Assembly (NCBI RefSeq): GCF_011193355.1
Contig: NZ_CP049780.1
Coordinates: 1,285,582 to 1,349,581 of the forward strand
Direction: 5' to 3'
Length of the DNA: 64,000 nucleotides
Source: Streptomyces sp. JB150
GTDB taxonomy: Bacteria > Actinomycetota > Actinomycetes > Streptomycetales > Streptomycetaceae
Below the pieces are notes generated by a model. It was not told the DNA's origin and did no database searches. It was given only the letters and a program-made list of their open reading frames with translations. How positions within the stretch are numbered: the first letter of the stretch is position 1; each line of letters opens with the position of its first letter. This document shows, in pieces, positions 25,479-35,392 of the stretch. Both the position numbers and the translations under genes were made by a program.

Positions 25479-25919
25479 ATGTCCAGGGCTCTTCCGAAGT
25501 ACAACAAGCGCCGCGTGGCGACGATCGGCGGCGCGGCCGCCGTGGTGCTCTCCGGTGCGCTGATCGCCGGCTCGGCCCTCGCCGGCGAGACGTCCGGGAA
25601 CACCTCGGCCGCCCGGCCCCTGGCGAGTACCGGCAGCATCTCCTGCCCGGACGTGGCCTCCCGGCTCCCCGCCGTCCCCGCCTCCGCCAAGGCCGAGGTC
25701 GACCGCAACCTCGCCCTCCTGCGGACCCAGATCGCCGAAGCCGACAAGCGCCTCGCCGAAACCGTCGGCCAGGGCGGACCCGACTTCGTCCAGAACGCCA
25801 TCCTCGGCCCCCTCGCCTCCAAGCGCACCGCCGCCCTCGACCGCATCGCCATCGCCATCGGCCGCACCACCACCAAGCCCCAGGGACTCGGCTCCCTCGC
25901 CACCTGCACGATGCGGTAG
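25479..25919 (+). CDS. Secreted protein of unknown function
   Basis: A 146-residue protein with a signal peptide (KRRVATIGGAAAVVLSGALI, cleavage probably after SALA near residue 35). The mature part has one Cys near the start (SISCPDV) and one near the end (LATCTMR), likely forming a disulfide, with a helical, charged middle (AKAEVDRNLALLRTQIAEAD) of coiled-coil character. No family recognised. GAGG lies about 8 nt before the ATG. A LacI-type operator sits just upstream, hinting at carbon-source control. Confidence 0.8.
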   Translation: MSRALPKYNKRRVATIGGAAAVVLSGALIAGSALAGETSGNTSAARPLASTGSISCPDVASRLPAVPASAKAEVDRNLALLRTQIAEADKRLAETVGQGGPDFVQNAILGPLASKRTAALDRIAIAIGRTTTKPQGLGSLATCTMR

Positions 25920-25971
25920 GGCACGACGGGTGGCTCCCCGGCCGGCCGGGTCGGCTCCCTGACCGGCTGGT

Positions 25972-26010
25972 CGGCTCCCGGCCAGCCGGGTGTGCGCCGG
26001 CCGGGAGCCG
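25972..26010. terminator. Perfect 12-bp stem hairpin
   Basis: CGGCTCCCGGCC (25972-25983) pairs perfectly with GGCCGGGAGCCG (25999-26010) around a 15-nt loop, 52 bp after the stop of the secreted-protein gene. No U-tract. Confidence 0.7.
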
Positions 26011-26087
26011 CCATCCTTGCGCAACGCCCCCCGCCAAACACCCCGTTCATCGGACAGATGAGCGAGGGGCGGCAATAATCCTTAGAC

Positions 26088-26681
26088 ATGGGAAAGACTT
26101 ACCAGCGCATCGACGGCAGACTCCGGGCGTTCATAGAGGAGCAGCCGATCTTCTTCACCGCGACGGCGCCGCTGGCCGGTGACGGCACGGTGAACCTCTC
26201 ACCCAAGGGCCTCAAGGGCTCCTTCGTGGTCCTCGACGAACACCGCGTGGCCTACCTGGACTTCGCGGGGTCCAACGCGGAGACCATCGCGCATCTGCGG
26301 GAGAACGGCCGGATCACCCTCATGTGGTGCGCCTTCCAGGGCCCGCCGAACATCGTGCGCGTGCACGGGCGCGGGGAGCCGGTGTTCCGGGACGACCCGC
26401 GCTTCGCCGGACTGCTCGCTCGTTTCCCCGACATCGACCCCACCGCGCACGGCCTGCGCGCGATCATCGTCGTGACCGCCGACGTCGTCCGCGACAGCTG
26501 CGGCTACGCGGTGCCCTTCATGTCGTACGACGAGGACCGCGATCTGCACAGCAGGCGTTTCGCGCGGGAGGACGACGCCTCACTGAGCGCCTACTTCGAG
26601 AAGAAGGACCACATCGCGACCAGCCTGGACGGGCTGCCCGGACTCCCGCTGCCGCTGCCGCCGCTCACCGCGCGGGCCTGA
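26088..26681 (+). CDS. Pyridoxamine 5'-phosphate oxidase family protein
   Basis: A 197-residue split-barrel flavin-binding protein. Characteristic stretches are FIEEQPIFFTATAPL, GTVNLSPKGLKGSFVVLDE and AYLDFAGSNAETIAHLRENG, then ITLMWCAFQGPPNIVRVHGR. Members bind FMN or F420 and reduce or detoxify varied substrates; the substrate here is unknown. No good ribosome site precedes the ATG. AATAAT at 26074-26079 could be a -10, giving a nearly leaderless message. Confidence 0.88.
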   Translation: MGKTYQRIDGRLRAFIEEQPIFFTATAPLAGDGTVNLSPKGLKGSFVVLDEHRVAYLDFAGSNAETIAHLRENGRITLMWCAFQGPPNIVRVHGRGEPVFRDDPRFAGLLARFPDIDPTAHGLRAIIVVTADVVRDSCGYAVPFMSYDEDRDLHSRRFAREDDASLSAYFEKKDHIATSLDGLPGLPLPLPPLTARA

Positions 26682-26725
26682 GCCCGAACGGCGCAACCGG
26701 ACCGACGCCGCACCCGGTCCGTCGC

Positions 26726-26731
26726 TAGCGT
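26726..26731 (+). promoter_or_regulatory. -10 element of a probably leaderless transcript
   Basis: TAGCGT, a common streptomycete -10 hexamer, ends 8 nt before the ATG of the L,D-transpeptidase-like gene at 26739. No ribosome site lies between. Confidence 0.45.
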
Positions 26732-26738
26732 CGACCGC

Positions 26739-27449
26739 ATGCGTCCCGCCGCCGCCGCCGCCGTGTCCCTGTTCGCCTCGTTCGCCTGCGCGTCCCTCAC
26801 CGCCGTCGCCCCGTCCGGTGGCGGCACGCTGCCTGACCGGATGGCCGACACCGGCGGCGGACGGCAGCTGATCACCGCGGTCGCGCCGCGCACCGGGGCC
26901 ACCACCGGCACGCTGACGTGGTGGGAGCGGCGCGGCGGGCGATGGGTGCGGAAGGGCTCCGCGCCGGCCCGCTTCGGCAAGAACGGGCTGGTCGACGGCG
27001 CCGCCCGCCGCCAGGGCACCAGCACCACCCCGACCGGGCTGTACGACCTGCCGTACGCGTTCGGCATCGCGGCGGCCCCGCGCGGTACCACCTACCGCTA
27101 CCGTCCGGTCCGCGAGCACTCCTGGTGGTGCCAGGACAACGACTCCCGCGCCTACAACCGCTGGACCGAGCCCCGCCCCGCCGACTGCCGCGCGGCCGAG
27201 GCCGAGCACCTGGTCTCCTACGGCACGCAGTACGCCCACGCGCTCGTCATCGGCTTCAACTACGACCGGCCCGTGCGCGGCCGGGGCGCGGGGATCTTCC
27301 TCCATGTCCACGGGCGCGGCGCCACCGCCGGCTGCGTCTCCGTGCCGGCGGACGCGATGCGGCGGCTGCTCGCCTGGGCGAAGCCCGCCGCGCGGCCGCA
27401 CATCGCCATCGGGACGACGAGCGGGCGAACGGCCGTGACCCGGTACTGA
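26739..27449 (+). CDS. Secreted L,D-transpeptidase-like (YkuD) protein
   Basis: A 236-residue exported protein. A short signal (AAAAAVSLFASFACASLTAV) is followed by a YkuD-type catalytic fold: ALVIGFNYD, then IFLHVHGRGATAGCVSVP, which contains the His and the nucleophilic Cys of the H...S/T-x-G-C motif. Family members cross-link peptidoglycan through 3-3 bonds or attach proteins to it. The mature protein lacks a visible LysM or Ig-like domain. The gene is probably leaderless (-10 TAGCGT at 26726). Confidence 0.85.
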   Translation: MRPAAAAAVSLFASFACASLTAVAPSGGGTLPDRMADTGGGRQLITAVAPRTGATTGTLTWWERRGGRWVRKGSAPARFGKNGLVDGAARRQGTSTTPTGLYDLPYAFGIAAAPRGTTYRYRPVREHSWWCQDNDSRAYNRWTEPRPADCRAAEAEHLVSYGTQYAHALVIGFNYDRPVRGRGAGIFLHVHGRGATAGCVSVPADAMRRLLAWAKPAARPHIAIGTTSGRTAVTRY

Positions 27450-27525
27450 ACACCGGCCCCCTTCCCCACGTATCTCTGGGCCAAGGGACTACGACACGCC
27501 CGTTGCCCCCGTCCCCGGAGGAACC

Positions 27526-28908
27526 GTGACCACCACGCTCGCAGGCGGCCGCGCCGCCCGGCGCCAGACGATGCGCCGCATCCGTCCGCGCCGTTCCCCC
27601 GCCGTGCCGCTGCTGCTGGCCCTGTGGGCCGGGGCGGGCGCGGTGCTGTGGCTGTGGTGGCACACCACCCCGTCCATCGCGGACACGACGGGCCGGATCA
27701 TCGGCGCGGGCCGGATCACCGGGCTGCTCGCGGGCTATCTGATGGCCCTGGTCGTGCTCCAGATGGCCCGCGTGCCCGCGCTGGAGCGGCGGGTGGGCTC
27801 CGACCGGGTCGCCCGCTGGCACGCGATGACCGGCCGCTACACGCTCTGCCTGGTCATCGCGCACGTGTTGCTCATCATGTGGGGATACGCGCTCCAGGCC
27901 GGGCGGACCCTCGGTGACATCGTCACGCAGACCGTGGAGTCGGTGACCCAGCTGCCGGACATGGGGAAGGCGGCCATCGGCACCGCGCTGCTGCTGTTCA
28001 TCGGGCTGGTCTCGGCCGGCGGGATCCGCCGCCGGCTGCCGTACGACGCCTGGTACCACGTGCACCTGCTGACGTACGCCGCCGTGTACCTGACGTTCTG
28101 GCACCAGATCAGCACCGGCAACGACTTCGCGGTCGAGCCCGTCGCCAAGACCTTCTGGTACGGGCTGTACGGCACGGTCACCGCACTGGTCGTCTGGTAC
28201 CGCGTCCTCACCCCGGTGCGGCTCAACCTCAGGCACCGGATGCGGGTCGAGGCGGTCATCGAGGAGACGCCGGGGATCGTGTCGGTGCTGATCGGCGGAC
28301 GCAGGCTGCACCGGATCGGTGCGGAGGCCGGGCAGTTCTTCCGCTGGCGGTTCCTCGCGCCGGGCATGCGGTTCAGCTCGCACCCGTACTCGCTGTCGGC
28401 GGCGCCCCGCCCCGGCATGCTGCGGATCACCGTGAAGGCGATCGGCGACCACAGCGCTCGGCTGCGCGACCTCACCCCCGGCACCCGGGTGTGGGCCGAG
28501 GGTCCCTACGGGGCGCTGACCGCGCAGCGCCGCAGCCGCGGCAAGGTGCTGCTGGTGGCCGGCGGGGTCGGCATCACCCCGATGCGCGCCCTGTTCGAGA
28601 CCCTGCCGGGCGCGGCCGGTGACATCACCCTCCTCTACCGGGCCAACAGCACCCAGGACCTGGCCCTGTGGGGCGAGCTGGCCGCCATCGCCGACGAGCG
28701 GGGCGCGCGGCTGATGTACGCGGTGAACAGCCCCGACGGGGCGCGCCCGGACATCTCGGCGGAGCGGCTGCGGGAGAAGGTGCCCGACATCGAGCAGCAC
28801 GACGTCTTCCTGTGCGGGCCGCCGGGCTTCGCACAGTCCGTGTACGAGGCGCTGCGCGGCGCGGGGGTGCCCGCGCGCCGTATCCATCACGAGTCGTTCG
28901 AAATGTGA
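27526..28908 (+). CDS. Ferric-reductase-like transmembrane flavohaem oxidoreductase
   Basis: A 460-residue membrane protein. The N-terminal half has about six hydrophobic segments with the paired His residues of a ferric-reductase haem domain (RWHAMTGRY, VIAHVLLIMWGY, WYHVHLLTYAA, LTFWHQIS). The C-terminal half is an FNR-like module: FAD-binding SSHPYSLSAAP, then NAD(P)-binding VLLVAGGVGITPMRALFE and DVFLCGPPGFAQSV. It should carry electrons from cytoplasmic NAD(P)H through FAD and haem to the outside. Starts with GTG after GGAGG. The next two genes encode an FMN-carrying protein and its flavin transferase, which points to an extracellular electron route. Confidence 0.93.
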   Translation: MTTTLAGGRAARRQTMRRIRPRRSPAVPLLLALWAGAGAVLWLWWHTTPSIADTTGRIIGAGRITGLLAGYLMALVVLQMARVPALERRVGSDRVARWHAMTGRYTLCLVIAHVLLIMWGYALQAGRTLGDIVTQTVESVTQLPDMGKAAIGTALLLFIGLVSAGGIRRRLPYDAWYHVHLLTYAAVYLTFWHQISTGNDFAVEPVAKTFWYGLYGTVTALVVWYRVLTPVRLNLRHRMRVEAVIEETPGIVSVLIGGRRLHRIGAEAGQFFRWRFLAPGMRFSSHPYSLSAAPRPGMLRITVKAIGDHSARLRDLTPGTRVWAEGPYGALTAQRRSRGKVLLVAGGVGITPMRALFETLPGAAGDITLLYRANSTQDLALWGELAAIADERGARLMYAVNSPDGARPDISAERLREKVPDIEQHDVFLCGPPGFAQSVYEALRGAGVPARRIHHESFEM

Positions 28909-28937
28909 TCGACGGTCATTCAGGAGCTTGCGGAGCC

Positions 28938-29393
28938 ATGAGGAAGAGTCACCCGATCCGGCGGGCCCTGCTCGCCACCGCCGCCACGGTGTCCGGCATC
29001 GTGCTGCTGCTGTCGTTGAAGCCGGCGTCCGACCCGGCCTCCGCCTCGGCGGCCGGCGGCGCGGCACCGCAGCCGACGGCGGTGGCCCCGTCCCCGCAGG
29101 GCGGCGCCGGGGCCGCGGGCGCCACCACCGTCACCGGTGACGCGGTCCGCACCCAGTACGGCCCGGTCCAGGTCCGCATCACGGTCAGCGGCGGGCGGAT
29201 CGTCGACGCCGAGGCGGTGCGCGCCCCGAGCGGGGGCCGCAGCAGCCAGATCACCGCCGACGCCGTACCCCGCCTCAACCAGGCCGCCATCGCCGCGGAC
29301 ACCGCGGACATCGACGCCGTCTCCGGAGCCACGTACACCAGCACCGGCTACCGCCAGTCCCTCCAGTCCGCCCTGGACCGGGTCGGTGGGTGA
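28938..29393 (+). CDS. Exported FMN-binding protein, covalent flavin acceptor
   Basis: A 151-residue protein. An N-terminal membrane anchor or signal (IRRALLATAATVSGIVLLLS) and an Ala/Pro linker lead to an FMN-binding domain: YGPVQVRITVSGGRIVDAEA, then DAVSGATYTSTGYRQSL. That motif fits the D-x-x-(S/T)-G-A-T flavinylation site, whose Thr takes FMN from ApbE. The gene lies 29 bp after the ferric-reductase-like gene and runs into apbE, so the three form one operon. The likely role is to pass electrons from the membrane haem protein to an external acceptor. Confidence 0.9.
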   Translation: MRKSHPIRRALLATAATVSGIVLLLSLKPASDPASASAAGGAAPQPTAVAPSPQGGAGAAGATTVTGDAVRTQYGPVQVRITVSGGRIVDAEAVRAPSGGRSSQITADAVPRLNQAAIAADTADIDAVSGATYTSTGYRQSLQSALDRVGG

Positions 29394-29394
29394 C

Positions 29395-30174
29395 GTGACG
29401 CAGGCTCCCGTCGCGGTGCGCCGGACGGAGGAGGCGATGGGGACCGTCTTCTCGTTCGACGTCCGCGGCGGGGATCCCCGTGCCGTCCGCGCGGCCCTGG
29501 GAGAGGCGGTCGGCGGGCTGCACCGGGCCGACGCGGTGTTCAGCACCTACCGCGAGGACAGCCAGCTCTCCCGGCTGGCGCGCGGCGAGCTGACCGCCGG
29601 GGAGTGCGACCCGGAGGTCGCCGAGGTGCTGGAGCTGGCCGCGGAGGCGGAGCGGGTCAGCGACGGCTGGTTCAGCTCCACCTACGGGGGCCGTCTCGAT
29701 CCGACGGGCATCGTCAAGGGCTGGGCGGTCGAGCGCGCGGCGCGCACGCTGGCGGCGGCCGGGGCGAGCGGGGTGAGTGTGAACGGCGGCGGCGACGTCC
29801 AGTTGCTGGGCGTGCCGGGCGCGGGCCGCCCGTGGCGCGTCGGCGTCGCGGACCCGCTCCGCCCGGGCGGCCTCGCGGCGGTCATCACCGCGGCCGGCAC
29901 CACGGAACTGGCCGTCGCCACCTCCGGCACCGCCGAGCGCGGCGCCCACATCACCGACCCCCGCACCGGAAGACCGGCCGTCACCGACCTGCTCGCCGTG
30001 ACGGTGGTGGCGCCCCGCCTCACCTGGGCGGACTGCTGGGCCACCGCCGCCTTCGCGATGGGCGCCCGCCAGGGCTTGACCTGGCTGGAGAGCCTGCCGG
30101 ACGTGGAGGCCCTGCTGATCACGGCGGGCGACGAGGTGAGATGCACGAGGGGCCTGGCGTCCCGACTGGGGTGA
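29395..30174 (+). CDS. apbE: FAD:protein FMN transferase
   Basis: A 259-residue ApbE enzyme that moves FMN from FAD onto Thr of target proteins. Family stretches include MGTVFSFDVRG, FSTYREDSQLSRLARGE, LDPTGIVKGWAVERAARTL, VSVNGGGDVQLLG and the metal-binding VATSGTAERGAHITDPRTG. No signal peptide is visible, unlike secreted Gram-negative ApbE, so flavinylation may occur before export of the target, or export may be non-standard. Start: GTG at 29395, just after the preceding stop, or GTG at 29386, overlapping by 8 bp. The obvious substrate is the protein encoded immediately upstream. Confidence 0.92.
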   Translation: MTQAPVAVRRTEEAMGTVFSFDVRGGDPRAVRAALGEAVGGLHRADAVFSTYREDSQLSRLARGELTAGECDPEVAEVLELAAEAERVSDGWFSSTYGGRLDPTGIVKGWAVERAARTLAAAGASGVSVNGGGDVQLLGVPGAGRPWRVGVADPLRPGGLAAVITAAGTTELAVATSGTAERGAHITDPRTGRPAVTDLLAVTVVAPRLTWADCWATAAFAMGARQGLTWLESLPDVEALLITAGDEVRCTRGLASRLG

Positions 30175-30189
30175 GCGTCCCCACCGTCA

Positions 30190-30212
30190 GGGGCGCGGGG
30201 AACCGCGCGACC
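30190..30212. repeat. Dispersed hairpin repeat, copy 2
   Basis: Same 23-bp sequence as 20600-20623 (GCGCGG-GGAA-CCGCGC stem-loop), between the convergent apbE and argR genes. A likely bidirectional terminator. Confidence 0.75.
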
Positions 30213-30246
30213 AGCCCCCGCACACCCGCGGACGACCGGACGACGC

Positions 30247-30786
30247 TCAGTGGCCGTTCTGAGCCAACCGCAACAGATGGTCGGCCAGCGCCTGTCCCCC
30301 GTCCGGCCGCCGGGAGATCAGCAGCAGCGTGTCGTCACCGGCGATCGTCCCCAGGATGTCGTGCAGCTCCGCCTGGTCGATCGCCGAGGCCAGGAACTGC
30401 GCCGCCCCCGGAGGCGTCCGCAGGACCACGAGATTCGCCGAGGCCTCCGCGGAGATCAGCAGTTCCTGCGAGAGCCGCCGCATCCGCTCCTCCTTGGCCG
30501 ACTCGCCGAGCGGAGCCCGGGGGGTCCGGAAGCCCCCCTCGCTCGGCACCGCGTAGATCAGGTCGCCGTCGGTGTTGCGGATCTTCACCGCGTTCAGCTC
30601 GTCCAGGTCCCGGGAGAGCGTCGCCTGGGTGACGCTCAGCCCGTCGTCCGCGAGGAGCTTCGCCAACTGGCTCTGGCTGCGCACCGGTTGCCGGTTGAGG
30701 ATGTCCACGATCCGGCGGTGCCGTGCGGTGCGGGTCTGCGGCACGGCAGGCCCGGCGGTCTGCTCGTGATCCTGCGCCTGGCTCAT
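30247..30786 (-). CDS. argR: Arginine repressor
   Basis: A 179-residue ArgR. The N-terminal winged-helix DNA-binding domain shows [20 protein letters not shown] and [13 protein letters not shown]. The C-terminal hexamerisation and arginine-binding domain shows [20 protein letters not shown] and [14 protein letters not shown], with the arginine-binding Asp pair. It is the last gene of argCJBDR, 7 bp after argD. It should bind the ARG boxes at 25348-25365 and 35189-35224 when arginine is plentiful. ATG at 30786 was selected; the open frame upstream overlaps argD. Confidence 0.96.
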   Translation of the reverse strand: MSQAQDHEQTAGPAVPQTRTARHRRIVDILNRQPVRSQSQLAKLLADDGLSVTQATLSRDLDELNAVKIRNTDGDLIYAVPSEGGFRTPRAPLGESAKEERMRRLSQELLISAEASANLVVLRTPPGAAQFLASAIDQAELHDILGTIAGDDTLLLISRRPDGGQALADHLLRLAQNGH

Positions 30787-30793
30787 CGTCGTC

Positions 30794-32005
30794 TCATTCT
30801 CCGGATCGTCCGTCCCCGTTCGCTGCGTCGAGGATGCCGGGCAGCGCCTGGAGCAGCGCCGCCACTTCGTCGTCACCGAGGTTCAGCGGCGGCATCAGCC
30901 GTACGACATCGGGGGCGGGCGCGTTCACCAGGAAACCGGCGTCCTGAGCCGCCTGCTGCACCTGTGCCGCAAGCGGTTCGGTGAGCACGATACCCAGGAG
31001 CAGGCCCGCGCCCCGGACGTGGGCGACGAGCGGGTGGCCCAGCCCCTCGATTCCCGCCCGGAGCTGGTCACCGCGGTGCTTGACGTTCTCCAGCAGTCCC
31101 TCGTCCGCGATGGTGTCGAGGACGGCGAGTCCGGCCGCGCAGGCGACGGGGTTGCCGCCGAAGGTGGTGCCGTGCTGGCCCGGCTGGAGCAGGTCGGCGG
31201 CGCGGCCGAAGGCGACGGTCGCGCCGAGCGGCAGTCCGCCGCCGAGGCCCTTGGCGAGGGTGACGACGTCGGGCAGGACGCCCTCGTGGGCCTGGTACTC
31301 GAACCAGTGCCCGGTGCGGCCGACGCCGGTCTGCACCTCGTCGAGGACGAGCAGCGAGCCGGTGGCGGCGGTGATGGCGCGGGCGGCCTTGAGGTAGCCG
31401 GGGGGAGGGACGACGACGCCGTTCTCGCCCTGGATCGGCTCGATGACGACGAGGGCGGTGTCCTCGGTGACCGCGGCGGCCAGCGCCTGCGCGTCGCCGT
31501 AGGGGACGTGGGTGACGTCGCCGGGCAGCGGCAGGAACGGCTCCTGCTTGGCGGGCTGGCCGGTGAGGGCGAGGGCGCCCATGGTGCGGCCGTGGAAGCC
31601 GCCCTGGGTGGCGACCATGTGGGAGCGCCCGGTGAGCCGGCCGATCTTGAAGGCGGCCTCGTTGGCCTCGGCGCCGGAGTTGCAGAAGTAGACCTTGCCG
31701 TCGCGGCCGAAGAGCGTCAGGAGCCGTTCGGCGAGGGCGACGGGCGGTTCGGCGACGAACAGGTTGGAGACGTGGCCGAGGGCGGCGATCTGCCGGCTGA
31801 CGGCCTCGACGACGGCCGGGTGCGCGTGGCCGAGCGCGTTGACGGCGATACCGCCGACGAAGTCGAGGTACTGCTTGCCGTCGGCGTCCCACAGCCGGGT
31901 GCCCTCGCCGCGTACGAGGGGCAGGCGCGGGGTGCCGTAGTTGTTCATGAGGGCGCCCTGCCACCGCCGGGTCAGCCCCTGATGGCCCGTCAGCTGGTCC
32001 GTCAC
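30794..32005 (-). CDS. argD: Acetylornithine aminotransferase
   Basis: A 403-residue class-III PLP aminotransferase converting N-acetylglutamate semialdehyde to N-acetylornithine. Motifs include [15 protein letters not shown] (phosphate-binding), [32 protein letters not shown] (Asp contacting the pyridine N) and [16 protein letters not shown] with the PLP Lys. The GTG start at 32005 overlaps the argB stop, giving translational coupling. It may also serve in lysine synthesis, as in other bacteria. Confidence 0.96.
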   Translation of the reverse strand: MTDQLTGHQGLTRRWQGALMNNYGTPRLPLVRGEGTRLWDADGKQYLDFVGGIAVNALGHAHPAVVEAVSRQIAALGHVSNLFVAEPPVALAERLLTLFGRDGKVYFCNSGAEANEAAFKIGRLTGRSHMVATQGGFHGRTMGALALTGQPAKQEPFLPLPGDVTHVPYGDAQALAAAVTEDTALVVIEPIQGENGVVVPPPGYLKAARAITAATGSLLVLDEVQTGVGRTGHWFEYQAHEGVLPDVVTLAKGLGGGLPLGATVAFGRAADLLQPGQHGTTFGGNPVACAAGLAVLDTIADEGLLENVKHRGDQLRAGIEGLGHPLVAHVRGAGLLLGIVLTEPLAAQVQQAAQDAGFLVNAPAPDVVRLMPPLNLGDDEVAALLQALPGILDAANGDGRSGE

Positions 32006-32907
32006 TTCCCGTCCCCCTCTTGTCCGTCGGGCACGACCATCGTGCCGATGCCCTCGTCGGTGAAGATCTCCAGCAGGATCGAGTGCTGGACCCGGCCGTC
32101 GATGACGCGGGCGGTCCTGACGCCGTTGCGTACGGCGTGCAGGCAGCCCTCCATCTTCGGCACCATGCCGGAGGACAGCTCGGGCAGCAGTTTCTCCAGC
32201 TGGGAGGCGGTGAGGCGGCTGATCACCTCGTCGCTGTGCGGCCAGTCCTCGTAGAGTCCCTCGACGTCCGTGAGGACCATCAGGGTCTCGGCGCCGAGGG
32301 CGGCGGCGAGGGCCGCGGCCGCCGTGTCGGCGTTGACGTTGTAGACGTGCCCGTCGTCGCGGGAGCGGGCGATGGACGAGACGACCGGGATGCGTCCGTC
32401 GGCGAGCAGCGCCTCGATCGCGCCGGTGTCGATGTCGGTGATCTCGCCGACCCGGCCGATGTCGACGAGTTCGCCGTCGATCTCCGGCTGGTGCTTGACG
32501 GCGGTGATGGTGTGCGCGTCCTCGCCGGTGAGGCCGACGGCGAGCGGGCCGTGCTGGTTGAGCAGCCCGACCAGCTCGCGCTGCACCTGCCCGGCGAGCA
32601 CCATCCGTACGACGTCCATGGCGTCCTCGGTGGTGACGCGCAGGCCCGCCTTGAACTCGCTGACGATGCCGTGCTTGTCGAGGGCGGCGCTGATCTGCGG
32701 GCCGCCGCCGTGCACGACGACGGGCTTGAGCCCGGCGTGGTGCAGGAAGACGACGTCCTGGGCGAAGGCGGCCTTCAGTTCCTCGTCGACCATGGCGTTG
32801 CCGCCGAACTTGATGACGACGGTCTTGCCGTTGTGCCGCACCAGCCAGGGCAGCGCCTCGATGAGGATCTGCGCTTTCGGCAGTGCCGTGTGCTTGCGTG
32901 TGCTCAT
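32002..32907 (-). CDS. argB: Acetylglutamate kinase
   Basis: A 301-residue amino-acid kinase that phosphorylates N-acetylglutamate, usually the arginine-inhibited step. Visible motifs: [10 protein letters not shown] (nucleotide-binding), [30 protein letters not shown] and VLTDVEGLY. The N-terminal extension [20 protein letters not shown] contains the helix found in arginine-sensitive hexameric enzymes, suggesting feedback inhibition. The ATG at 32907 overlaps the argJ stop by 4 bp. Confidence 0.96.
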   Translation of the reverse strand: MSTRKHTALPKAQILIEALPWLVRHNGKTVVIKFGGNAMVDEELKAAFAQDVVFLHHAGLKPVVVHGGGPQISAALDKHGIVSEFKAGLRVTTEDAMDVVRMVLAGQVQRELVGLLNQHGPLAVGLTGEDAHTITAVKHQPEIDGELVDIGRVGEITDIDTGAIEALLADGRIPVVSSIARSRDDGHVYNVNADTAAAALAAALGAETLMVLTDVEGLYEDWPHSDEVISRLTASQLEKLLPELSSGMVPKMEGCLHAVRNGVRTARVIDGRVQHSILLEIFTDEGIGTMVVPDGQEGDGK

Positions 32908-34055
32908 GAGGAGTAGGCGCTGTTCTCGTGGACGTAGTCGGCGGTGAGGTCGTTGGTCCAGATGGTGGCGGTCTCGGAGCCGGCGGCGAGGTCGGCGACG
33001 ATGTGCACCTCGCGGTAGCGCATGTCGACCTTGTCGCGGTCCTCGCCGACGGAGCCGTTCTTGCACACCCAGACGCCGTTGATGGCGACGTTCAGCCGGT
33101 CCGGCTCGAAGGCCGCCCGGGTGGTGCCGATCGCGGAGAGGACGCGGCCCCAGTTCGGGTCCTCGCCGTGGATGGCGCACTTGAGGAGGTTGTTGCGGGC
33201 GATGGAGCGGCCCACCTCGACGGCGTCCGCCTCGGTCGCGGCGCCCACCACCTCGACCTTGATGTCCTTGCTGGCACCCTCGGCGTCCCGGATCAGCTGC
33301 TGACCGAGGTCGTCGCAGACGGCCCGGACGGCCTCGGCGAACGCGTCGTACCCCGGGGTGATCCCGGAGGCGCCGGAGGCGAGCAGCAGCACGGTGTCGT
33401 TGGTGGACATGCAGCCGTCGGAGTCGACCCGGTCGAAGGTGACCCTGGTGGCCGCGCGCAGCGCCTTGTCCAGGGTCGCGCTGTCGACGTCGGCGTCGGT
33501 GGTGAGGACGACGAGCATGGTGGCGAGGCCGGGCGCGAGCATCCCGGCGCCCTTGGCCATGCCGCCGACGGTCCAGCCGTCCCGGCTGACGACGGACGTC
33601 TTGTGGACGGTGTCGGTGGTCTTGATGGCGATGGCGGCCTTCTCGCCGCCGTGCTCGGACAGCTGGGCGGCGGCGGTCTCGACGCCGGGCAGCAGCTTGT
33701 CCATGGGCAGCAGGACGCCGATGAGTCCGGTGGAGCAGACGGCGACCTCGCCGGCGCCGATGTCCAGCACCTCGGCCACCTTCTCGGCGGTGGCGTGGGT
33801 GTCCTGGAAGCCCTTGGGGCCGGTGCAGGCGTTGGCTCCGCCGGAGTTGAGGACGACGGCCGTGAGCTGCCCGCTCTTGAGGACCTGCTCGGACCACAGG
33901 ACCGGGGCGGCCTTGACGCGGTTGGAGGTGAAGACGCCCGCGGCGGCGCGGCGCGGCCCGGTGTTGACCACGAGGGCCAGGTCCGGGTTGCCGTTCTCCT
34001 TGATCCCGGCGGCGATGCCCGCCGCCGTGAATCCCTTGGCTGCCGTGACGCTCAC
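32904..34055 (-). CDS. argJ: Bifunctional ornithine acetyltransferase / N-acetylglutamate synthase
   Basis: A 383-residue ArgJ that recycles the acetyl group from N-acetylornithine to glutamate. The autocleavage site is in [20 protein letters not shown], with the Thr before MLVV as the nucleophile exposed after self-processing into alpha and beta chains. Other stretches: [16 protein letters not shown] and [16 protein letters not shown]. The GTG start has AAGGAG about 6 nt upstream. It lies 88 bp after argC, the largest gap in the operon. Whether it also uses acetyl-CoA cannot be told from sequence. Confidence 0.96.
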   Translation of the reverse strand: MSVTAAKGFTAAGIAAGIKENGNPDLALVVNTGPRRAAAGVFTSNRVKAAPVLWSEQVLKSGQLTAVVLNSGGANACTGPKGFQDTHATAEKVAEVLDIGAGEVAVCSTGLIGVLLPMDKLLPGVETAAAQLSEHGGEKAAIAIKTTDTVHKTSVVSRDGWTVGGMAKGAGMLAPGLATMLVVLTTDADVDSATLDKALRAATRVTFDRVDSDGCMSTNDTVLLLASGASGITPGYDAFAEAVRAVCDDLGQQLIRDAEGASKDIKVEVVGAATEADAVEVGRSIARNNLLKCAIHGEDPNWGRVLSAIGTTRAAFEPDRLNVAINGVWVCKNGSVGEDRDKVDMRYREVHIVADLAAGSETATIWTNDLTADYVHENSAYSS

Positions 34056-34143
34056 TGCATCTCCTTGTTCGTTTCTCCGCCCGGGCGGTGCACCGGTGCG
34101 GCCATCGTCGTCGTCTGCGGCCCGGCGGCCGCCCGCGCGTCGC

Positions 34144-35224
<1,081 letters not shown>

Positions 35225-35392
35225 TGGCGGGCGTGATCTCTCCGGTCGAACACCGTGCGGCCGTCCGGAGACAGCGCGCAGCCGGGCCGATGGCGAGGAG
35301 CACGCCGGAGTGCGGCTCGAAAGGGCGACGCCCGCACCAGGTCGCCGGGTGAGGGGCTCGCCGCGCGGGCCGGCGGGGACTACGGTGCCGGG

